Below the pieces are notes generated by a model that had not been told where the DNA came from, searched no databases, and saw nothing but the letters and a program-made list of their open reading frames with translations. From positions 1 to 10,356 of the forward strand of contig CAIQJW010000332.1 in the NCBI GenBank assembly GCA_903872255.1: a stretch of DNA of 10,356 bases, written 5' to 3'. Positions 5,202-10,356 of the stretch are shown one piece after another (positions within the stretch are counted from its first letter, which is position 1; every line of letters starts with the position of its first letter). The position numbers and the translations under genes are program-made. The DNA is from an uncultured delta proteobacterium. Lineage in GTDB: Bacteria > Desulfobacterota > Syntrophorhabdia > Syntrophorhabdales > Syntrophorhabdaceae.

Positions 5202-5666
5202 ATGTGGAACTGGAAGCCCTTCTTTGAAGATGACCATATAAGCGCATTCTGCGACCTTGACCAGATAGTCGATACCGAACCCGATGCCGACGGCTTTTAC
5301 GCCTCTCCCGACTGTTACCGTCCGCTCGCCGAGCGGTTTGGCGTATTCATATCCATCGTCCTGAAAAATAAGGAAGATATAGCCCGGTATCTCGAAGAGC
5401 GCAAAAAACGGTCGCTTCCCCTTAAGGGTTATAAATCCTATAAGTATTCTCTTTGTCTCGCCGAGATCGATTCCCGCCAGATGGTCTGCCGTGTCCTCCC
5501 CGCCGGGGATTACGATATCAAGGACAACGAGCTGGGCGAAGTGTGCATCATCACGGAAGCCCTGGCGGCGATATTGCCGGGCATCAATGACGAATGGAAA
5601 CCGATCAAATCAAAAAAATCGCATCCCATGATCCGCAATCTCGCAAAAAGGTTTTTTCCTAAATAG
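5202..5666 (+). CDS. Protein of unknown function (154 aa), coupled to a PPOX gene
   Basis: I do not recognise the family with confidence. The ATG at 5202, preceded by AAGGAG (5189-5194), follows the stop of the PPOX gene by two bases, indicating co-translation; a longer frame from 5178 would overlap that gene. The product has no signal peptide or membrane segment. It is acidic at the N-terminus (FFEDDHISAFCDLDQ) and strongly basic at the end (KPIKSKKSHPMIRNLAKRFF). The middle reads as a beta-rich domain with YSLCLAEIDSRQMVCRVLPAGDYD, and further on EWKPI. The order 'E-I-D ... RVL ... YD ... W-x-x-I' vaguely resembles the surface-adhesin E domain, but the missing signal peptide argues against a surface role. 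Three Cys are scattered (about 19, 107 and 123 excluded from any cluster motif). The stop codon is followed at once by a heptamer repeat array. Confidence 0.65.
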   Translation: MWNWKPFFEDDHISAFCDLDQIVDTEPDADGFYASPDCYRPLAERFGVFISIVLKNKEDIARYLEERKKRSLPLKGYKSYKYSLCLAEIDSRQMVCRVLPAGDYDIKDNELGEVCIITEALAAILPGINDEWKPIKSKKSHPMIRNLAKRFFPK

Positions 5667-5740
5667 GCGGGCGATAGGTAACCGGTAGTTTTCACCCCTT
5701 TCCATAACCTATAACCCATCACCCATTACCCATCTTTTTT
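5664..5740 (+). terminator. Heptamer array forming an imperfect hairpin followed by a T run
   Basis: From the stop codon on, the DNA reads GGGCGATAGGTAACCGG, then an inverse-oriented array of 7-base units, ATAACCT, ATAACCC, ATCACCC, ATTACCC (5704-5731), then ATC and six Ts (5735-5740). The left part pairs imperfectly with the first two units (around ATAGGT/ACCTAT). The T run after the array fits an intrinsic terminator for the PPOX operon. The units belong to the same repeat family as those at 3236-3321. Confidence 0.55.
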
Positions 5741-5744
5741 GAAA

Positions 5745-5774
5745 TTGACAGGGGCTATTTTGTCAGGTTATATC
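5745..5774 (+). promoter_or_regulatory. purB promoter
   Basis: Perfect TTGACA (5745-5750), then TATATC at 5769-5774 with an 18-base spacer (or TTATAT at 5768 with 17). The expected start of transcription, about 5780-5782, falls on or next to the purB ATG at 5782. A TGACA-N10-TGTCA inverted repeat (5746-5765) overlaps the -35 box and spacer and could be an operator. Confidence 0.6.
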
Positions 5775-5781
5775 TACTGGC

Positions 5782-7074
5782 ATGATAGAACGATATACAC
5801 GCGAAAAAATGGCCCGGGTTTGGACGGACGAGAACAAATATCAGAAATGGCTCGATATAGAGGTCCTCATATGCGAGGCCTATACGAAACTGAATGTCGT
5901 TCCCGCCGAGGATATGAAGAATATCAAGGAGAAGGCCCGGTTCGACGTCGCCCGTGTCCTTGAGATAGAAGAAAGGACGCGCCATGACGTCGTTGCTTTC
6001 ATCGAAAATGTCGCGGAGTATGTCGGCCCTTCGTCAAAGTATATCCATATGGGCGTGACATCGTCGGACATTCTCGACACCGCGTTCTCATGCCTTCTCA
6101 ATGAGGCGGCCGATATCCTTATCGAGGACGTCGTCGCGCTCATGGAAGTGCTGAAAGAAAAAGCATATGCGACGAAAGATATGCCTGCTATCGGCAGGAC
6201 GCATGGCATTCATGCCGAGCCTGTGACGTTCGGGCTTAAGATAACCCATTTCTATGATGAGATGCGGCGCAACCTTGAACGCATGAAAGCGGCAAAGGAG
6301 CGCATCCGGTGCGGCAAGATATCGGGTGCGGTCGGGACCTACGCTCATGTCCCGCCCTTCGTCGAAGAATATGTCTGTGAAAAACTGGGGCTTAAGGTAT
6401 GCCCTATATCCTCGCAGATTATACCGCGCGACAATTATGCCGAATTTTTCACGACCCTGGCATTGGTCGGCTCCACTATTGAAAAGATGTCCATGGAAGT
6501 AAGGAACCTCCAGCGGACTGAGGTCTCAGAGGCCGAGGAATTTTTCCGGAAGGGCCAGACCGGCTCATCCGCAATGCCTCACAAGAGAAACCCCATCGCA
6601 TCGGAAAACCTGTGCGGCATGGCGCGCCTTCTTCACGGATATGCCATGACATCCCTGGAGAATATACCCCTCTGGCACGAAAGGGACATAAGCCATTCTT
6701 CAGCAGAAAGGGTTATTGCACCCGATGCCACGATCGTCCTCGATTATTCCCTCGAAAGGGTCAAAAATGTCTTCAAGAACCTTATCGTGTATCCGGAAAA
6801 GATGCAGAAGAACCTCGACATAACGAAGGGCCTCTATCACTCCGAAGCAATACTCATCGCACTTATCAAGAAAGGCCTTACGAGGCAGGATGCATACAAG
6901 GTGACCCAGTCGGTCGCAATGCGCTGCTACGAAGGCGGACTTGATTTTGTGACAGAGTTGAAGAAAGATACCGCTCTCGGGCAATACCTCAGCGAAAAAG
7001 AAATAGAAGAAACCTGCACGAACGAACATTACTTCAGACACATCGACACGATCTTTAAACGAGTTTACGAATAA
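5782..7074 (+). CDS. purB: Adenylosuccinate lyase
   Basis: Cleaves succinyl-AICAR and adenylosuccinate, releasing fumarate, in purine and AMP synthesis; a cytoplasmic homotetramer. The 430-residue length matches the short bacterial type. The family signature loop GSSAMPHKRNP spans 261-271. Active-site histidines appear at His68 (RHDV), His89 (YIHMG) and His141 (GRTHGIHAEP), the same numbers as in the B. subtilis enzyme as I recall them, which supports the start at 5782. TSSDILDT (93-100) is the second conserved region. No Shine-Dalgarno sequence precedes the ATG, and the promoter is so close that the message may be leaderless. It stands alone: upstream is a terminator-like array, downstream a gene-free repeat block. 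No other purine gene is in the window. Confidence 0.97.
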   Translation: MIERYTREKMARVWTDENKYQKWLDIEVLICEAYTKLNVVPAEDMKNIKEKARFDVARVLEIEERTRHDVVAFIENVAEYVGPSSKYIHMGVTSSDILDTAFSCLLNEAADILIEDVVALMEVLKEKAYATKDMPAIGRTHGIHAEPVTFGLKITHFYDEMRRNLERMKAAKERIRCGKISGAVGTYAHVPPFVEEYVCEKLGLKVCPISSQIIPRDNYAEFFTTLALVGSTIEKMSMEVRNLQRTEVSEAEEFFRKGQTGSSAMPHKRNPIASENLCGMARLLHGYAMTSLENIPLWHERDISHSSAERVIAPDATIVLDYSLERVKNVFKNLIVYPEKMQKNLDITKGLYHSEAILIALIKKGLTRQDAYKVTQSVAMRCYEGGLDFVTELKKDTALGQYLSEKEIEETCTNEHYFRHIDTIFKRVYE

Positions 7075-7083
7075 CCTTCCATT

Positions 7084-7466
7084 CGTCATCCCGGCGTCAA
7101 GGAGACTGTGTCGCAATACCTCGTCCACCATCCAGAGCTGGTTTTATTGCATTTACGATGCATAACATACCGCCGTCATTCCGGGCTTGGAGGCTGTGTC
7201 GCAACCACTCACTCACCACCCAGAGCGGGCATATTATACCTGCCGGCATAAAACCCCGCCGTCATTCCGGACTTGATCCGGAATCCAAGGTTTTGTTTTT
7301 ATTATTGTTTCTGGTGTTATGGTTTTCAAAAAGGCTTCAAAAGAAAAACCTTGGATCCCGGCTCGGAGGCCGGGATGACGGCAATGCATTATGCATGGAA
7401 ATGGAATGAATGGCTCCGGACGACGGAATTGGGAATTGCGACACAGCCTCTAAAGGCCGGAATGGG
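7084..7466. repeat. Nested inverted-repeat block (MITE-like) downstream of purB
   Basis: The 445 bases from 7075 to 7519 contain no convincing gene but are full of repeats. A direct repeat of about 50 bases occurs twice, at 7084-7140 and 7174-7230: GTCATYCCGG, a short variable part, CTGTGTCGCAA, then a CCACC-x-CCAGAGC segment. CTGTGTCGCAA recurs inverted at 7436-7446, followed by GGCCGGAATGG. Inside this lies a tighter inverted pair, 7258-7294 against 7345-7382, sharing GCCGTCAT at the outer ends and ATCCAAGGTTTT at the inner ends. Each arm is itself a hairpin: ATTCCGGA/TCCGGAAT with a 5-base loop (7264-7284) and ATCCCGGC/GCCGGGAT with a 6-base loop (7355-7376). Arms of the CGTCATTCC-GGAATCC type are widespread extragenic repeats in proteobacteria. 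A decayed or composite miniature element is my inference. Confidence 0.7.
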
Positions 7467-7478
7467 GCTGAGAGGAAA

Positions 7479-7520
7479 ACACCTTACGCCTCACGCCTTA
7501 CGCCTTACGCCTTACGGTTT
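7479..7520. repeat. Heptamer array (ACGCCTT)n abutting the DUF1844 stop codon
   Basis: Six consecutive 7-base units: ACACCTT, ACGCCTC, ACGCCTT, ACGCCTT, ACGCCTT, ACGGTTT (7479-7520). The last base is the first base of the DUF1844 stop codon read on the plus strand (TCA, 7520-7522). Period and skeleton (A-C-x-x-x-T-x) match the ACCCATT/ACCTATT arrays at 3287-3321 and 5704-5731, although the unit sequence differs. Confidence 0.8.
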
Positions 7521-7837
7521 CACTTCGCCGCTTTTACGTACTTTATATGCAGGTCGTAGAGGATGCCGTCGATGAGACGGTCTTCTTCCGGGGTCAGGTT
7601 TCCCATTGTTTTTTCTTTCAGGATCTCGATTATGGTAATGGTCTGCTGTGCGAGCATCAGGTTGACATTGCTCTCGTTTCTTATGGGGTCGGGCAGTTCG
7701 CCGAGCGACACCATGGCGGAGGTGGACAGGGAAAGCAGGAAAGTCGAGAAATTGAGCCCGGGGAAAAAAGCCTCCTCGGTTGCGGTTGTGCCTACTTCAT
7801 TCTGAACCTGTTTCTTTATATCGTCAAGGTCAGCCAT
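7520..7837 (-). CDS. DUF1844 domain protein
   Basis: A 105-residue cytoplasmic protein of unknown function. After an acidic and polar N-terminal tail of about 27 residues comes the conserved DUF1844 core: NFSTFLLSLSTSAMVSLGEL, PDP, then a helical part with NLMLAQQTITIIEILKEKT, GNLTPEEDRLIDGILYDLHIKYV. The last block is the most characteristic part of the family. The ATG at 7837 has AGGGGG upstream and lies 9 bases after the htrA stop, so it ends the coaBC-htrA unit. I know of no tested function for the family. The pairing with a periplasmic protease does not explain it, since the protein lacks an export signal. The repeat array at 7479-7520 begins at its stop codon. Confidence 0.88.
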   Translation of the reverse strand: MADLDDIKKQVQNEVGTTATEEAFFPGLNFSTFLLSLSTSAMVSLGELPDPIRNESNVNLMLAQQTITIIEILKEKTMGNLTPEEDRLIDGILYDLHIKYVKAAK

Positions 7838-7846
7838 TATTGCCCC

Positions 7847-9244
7847 CTATAAAAGTGTATCGAGCTTTACCGGCAAAAAGAACAGGCTATCGTCCCTTTT
7901 TACCTGGTATAAAATATAATTCCTTTTTAACCCTTCGATCATGTATGTGTCAAATTCCTTATTGTTCTTGATGGGATTATTGTTTATCTTGACGATGACA
8001 TCGCCTTTTTTCAGACCTGACTTCATGGCAATGCCACCGGGGAATACCTTCACGACGACAACTCCGTTCCTGTCCCTCAAGCGATATTTGAGCTTCGGGT
8101 ACCCGGATATGTCCGCCACCTTCATTCCGCACAATACCTGGTCTACCGGCTGGGGCGTGTAATCACTGATCTCGGCCACCTCGATGTTCACGATATATTT
8201 CTTACTGTTGCGGACAAGGCGGAGCTGGAACGTGTCCTTCAAAGTCGCAGAACGGATGGCGCTTTGAATCTTTAATGATTCACGGATCGGCTTCTTGTTG
8301 ACCTCGGTGATCCGGTCCCCGACGGTGAACCCGTATTTCTCGGCCGGGCTTCCCGGGATGATCCTGTTGACGAGGAGATAATTTTTCTTTTCCTCCTTCT
8401 GCCGCTCGATGAAAAGGCCGAGGATGGGACGCGTCATCTTGCTTTCGACAAATTCCGACAGGATCGTCATGACGTCTTCCATGGGTATGGCAAAGCCTAT
8501 CCCTTTGCCTTCGCCGTAAATTGCCGTTACAATACCCATTGGCAAGCCATTGAGATCTAGAAGCACACCGCCTGAGTTGCCTGGATTTATGGCGGCATCT
8601 GTTTGAATGAGGTTCGCATAGATCTTGTTATCGATCCTCAGGTTCCTGCCGAGGGCGCTCACCACGCCCAGCGAAACCGAACTTGAAAGCCCATACGGGT
8701 TTCCAATCACAATCGCCCTTTCACCGACACGGATCTTCCGGGGATTTATCGTAAGATGCGGAAAGTCCACCCTGTCCGAAATCATCTTGAGGAGCGCGAT
8801 ATCATATTCGGGATCGCTGCCGAGAACATATGCTTCGTATTCCTTGCCGTTGATGAACTTTACCCTGATATTGATGGCACGCGCGATAAGGTGCTCGTTC
8901 GTTACGATGATCCCCTTCGAATCTAGAACGACCCCCGAACCGATATTCTCCACCAGTTCTTCGACCTCATCTTCGGATGAAAAATATTTTTTGAAGAGGG
9001 ACGGCGATGATTTTTTCTCGTCAGGATCGGTTTTCAATACCTCTTCGGTCTTGATGTTGACGATCGCCTTGCTCGCCATCTCGACGACATCCGCTACCCG
9101 GTCATCAAGCTGACGGCTGGATTGCGCATATATTTGCTGTGACATACATAGAAAGATGCTGATAAAAAAAAGTGACACCAACGGCAAAGGGGCAATCCTC
9201 GCCATTCGCTTATGTGAAAACAATGGCCGAAAAGGATTTATCAT
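7847..9244 (-). CDS. htrA: HtrA/DegP-type periplasmic serine protease with two PDZ domains
   Basis: An envelope quality-control protease that would degrade or refold damaged exported proteins. The N-terminus has basic residues and a hydrophobic stretch (about 18-36) ending at QQIYA-QSS, a probable signal peptide cleaved near residue 40. The protease domain spans about 52-265. The catalytic triad is His118 (TNEHLI), Asp148 (YDIALL) and Ser224 in INPGNSGG. PDZ1 covers about 275-355 (IIPGSPAEKYGFTVGDRI) and PDZ2 about 372-460 (VFPGGIAMKSGLKKGDVI), the DegP layout, with 465 residues as usual. Residues 68-98 form a charged insertion, as in the LA loop region. Neither Met1 nor Met14 (9205) has a clear ribosome site, and both leave the signal intact, so the start is uncertain. 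It lies 60 bases after coaBC and 9 before the DUF1844 gene. No sigma-E-like promoter was recognised. Confidence 0.92.
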   Translation of the reverse strand: MINPFRPLFSHKRMARIAPLPLVSLFFISIFLCMSQQIYAQSSRQLDDRVADVVEMASKAIVNIKTEEVLKTDPDEKKSSPSLFKKYFSSEDEVEELVENIGSGVVLDSKGIIVTNEHLIARAINIRVKFINGKEYEAYVLGSDPEYDIALLKMISDRVDFPHLTINPRKIRVGERAIVIGNPYGLSSSVSLGVVSALGRNLRIDNKIYANLIQTDAAINPGNSGGVLLDLNGLPMGIVTAIYGEGKGIGFAIPMEDVMTILSEFVESKMTRPILGLFIERQKEEKKNYLLVNRIIPGSPAEKYGFTVGDRITEVNKKPIRESLKIQSAIRSATLKDTFQLRLVRNSKKYIVNIEVAEISDYTPQPVDQVLCGMKVADISGYPKLKYRLRDRNGVVVVKVFPGGIAMKSGLKKGDVIVKINNNPIKNNKEFDTYMIEGLKRNYILYQVKRDDSLFFLPVKLDTLL

Positions 9245-9304
9245 AGGGGATATTCCGGCAAAAGTGCGGATACCGGATAATATTTTGCTGCTCTTTTTCT
9301 CAGA

Positions 9305-10356
9305 TCATCCTTCCCCGGTTTTCCGACGTTTCTTTATGAGTTTTTTCACCGAATCCAGAATGATGTTTGCGATCTCATCTTTGCTGAGCCGGGGCACCTG
9401 TTTTGTAGCGCCCGACCGGTCGATGATCGTCACCTCATTTTGCTCGGACCCGAAGCCGATGCCCGGCTCGGCAACATTGTTTGCAACTATCAGGTCAAGT
9501 TCTTTTCTTTTCAATTTATCGACAGCATGTTCGACAATATTCTCTGTCTCTGCCGCAAAGCCCACGACGATCCGGTTGCCTTTTACCCGGCAAAGCTCAC
9601 CAATGATATCGGGGTTCTTTACAAGCTCGAGCAGGAAGTGGTTAACATCGCCTTTTTTCTTGATCTTCTGGCAATTTTCGGTTGCACATTTAAAATCGGC
9701 GACAGCTGCCGCCTTGATCACGACACTGCATTCCTTGTAATGCGCCATCACCGCATCCCGCATTTCGACGGCCGTTACAACGGGGACCATCATAATATCA
9801 CCGCGCGGAACGGGTATTGACGTGGGCCCGGTAACCAGCAGAACCTCGGCTCCGCGCCGCCGCGCCATCTTGGCGACGGCATAACCCATCTTTCCTGAGG
9901 ACCTGTTCGTTATGCACCGCACAGGATCGATGTATTCCGTCGTAGGTCCCGCGGTCACCATGATCCGCTCTCCCTTGAGGTCTTTTACCGTAAAGATATC
10001 CTCAATCCGCTCGACGATCTCCTCGAGACCGGGAAGTCGGCCTTTGCCTTCGGTTCCGCAGGCGAGGTCCCCGCTGGCAGGCTCCATCAGCTCATAACCC
10101 GCTTCGCTGAGCTTGACCAGATTTGCCTGGACCATTTTACTCGACCACATCTTGGTATTCATCGAGGGCACGAAAAAGACAGGCACGGTAGTTGCCATTA
10201 CCATCGTGGTCAGGAAATCATCGGCAATGCCGTTTGCAATCTTACCGATGATATTCGCCGTCGCCGGGGTAATGACCAGGAGATCGGCAATGTCGGACAG
10301 GGCAATGTGCCCTATCTTTGACCCCCTGAAGAGCTCGAACATCTCGTGAATGACCG
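9305..10356 (-). CDS. coaBC: Bifunctional phosphopantothenoylcysteine decarboxylase / phosphopantothenate-cysteine ligase, 5' partial
   Basis: Two consecutive steps of coenzyme A synthesis: ligation of cysteine to 4'-phosphopantothenate (CoaB), then FMN-dependent decarboxylation (CoaC). The frame stays open to the right edge (VIHEMFELF at the border), so the first 50-60 residues with the start of the flavin fold are missing. Numbering from the Met at 10342, the CoaC part (1-117) shows GHIALSDIADL (active His), TPATANIIGKIANGIADD, PSMNTKMW (usually PAMN) and ACGTEGKGRLP, the substrate clamp with the catalytic Cys. CoaB starts about residue 120 with ERIMVTAGPTTEYIDPVR, then NRSSGKMGYAVA, KAAAVADF, VVGFAAET and the Lys-rich KLKRKELDLIVANN. 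The TGA at 9305 precedes htrA by 60 bases; no terminator lies between, so co-transcription is likely. Confidence 0.95.
   Translation of the reverse strand, partial: VIHEMFELFRGSKIGHIALSDIADLLVITPATANIIGKIANGIADDFLTTMVMATTVPVFFVPSMNTKMWSSKMVQANLVKLSEAGYELMEPASGDLACGTEGKGRLPGLEEIVERIEDIFTVKDLKGERIMVTAGPTTEYIDPVRCITNRSSGKMGYAVAKMARRRGAEVLLVTGPTSIPVPRGDIMMVPVVTAVEMRDAVMAHYKECSVVIKAAAVADFKCATENCQKIKKKGDVNHFLLELVKNPDIIGELCRVKGNRIVVGFAAETENIVEHAVDKLKRKELDLIVANNVAEPGIGFGSEQNEVTIIDRSGATKQVPRLSKDEIANIILDSVKKLIKKRRKTGEG

Noticed and set aside
7158..7575. Open frames of 83 and 100 codons after purB
   Set aside because: They run through palindromic repeats and the heptamer array, their products look like translated repeats, and one runs antisense into the DUF1844 gene.
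8625..9113. A 162-codon plus-strand frame
   Set aside because: It is antisense to htrA, whose catalytic and PDZ motifs are clear; the Ser- and Thr-rich product is typical of a shadow frame.

Overview
The window looks like the chromosome of an anaerobic, Gram-negative bacterium of the former delta-Proteobacteria (Desulfobacterota or Syntrophorhabdia-like). This placement is inference. It rests on a selenocysteine tRNA, an oxygen-sensitive radical SAM enzyme, a DUF1844 protein downstream of an HtrA protease, a lipoprotein signal, and extragenic repeats of a kind I associate with such genomes. No marker gene here fixes the lineage. Base composition looks fairly even along the window.

Left part (1-1102). 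A tyrosine recombinase, cut by the window edge, ends 36 bases from the 3' end of a selenocysteine tRNA gene (selC, minus strand). This is the usual layout of a mobile island integrated at a tRNA gene; the island would lie to the left, outside the window. Beyond selC and its promoter is a fragment that looks like the last residues of an HD-GYP phosphohydrolase.

Middle part (1103-5781). A HemW/HemN-type radical SAM protein (minus) is divergent from an EF-hand lipoprotein (plus). The lipoprotein converges on a ModE-like winged-helix regulator (minus), and both stop codons lie in the arms of a 19-bp inverted repeat built from heptamers. Back to back with the regulator promoter is a second strong promoter, followed about 110 bases later by a strong terminator with no convincing ORF between: a probable small RNA. 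Next comes a minus-strand pair, a pyridoxamine-phosphate-oxidase-fold (PPOX) flavoprotein and a 56-residue protein ending in a CCGHPGQPGC tail. Divergent from it is a second PPOX protein coupled to a 154-residue protein of unknown function.

Right part (5782-10356). purB (adenylosuccinate lyase) may be translated from a leaderless message. It is followed by about 445 bases of nested inverted repeats without a gene. The rest is a minus-strand run: coaBC (coenzyme A synthesis, cut by the right edge), a periplasmic HtrA-type protease with two PDZ domains, and a small DUF1844 protein.

Most genes are housekeeping or family-level unknowns. The less ordinary content lies between genes: the integrase at selC, the sRNA candidate, the Cys-tailed microprotein, the heptamer arrays that abut four stop codons, and the nested repeat block. 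I found no CRISPR array, no rRNA gene and no complete transposon.
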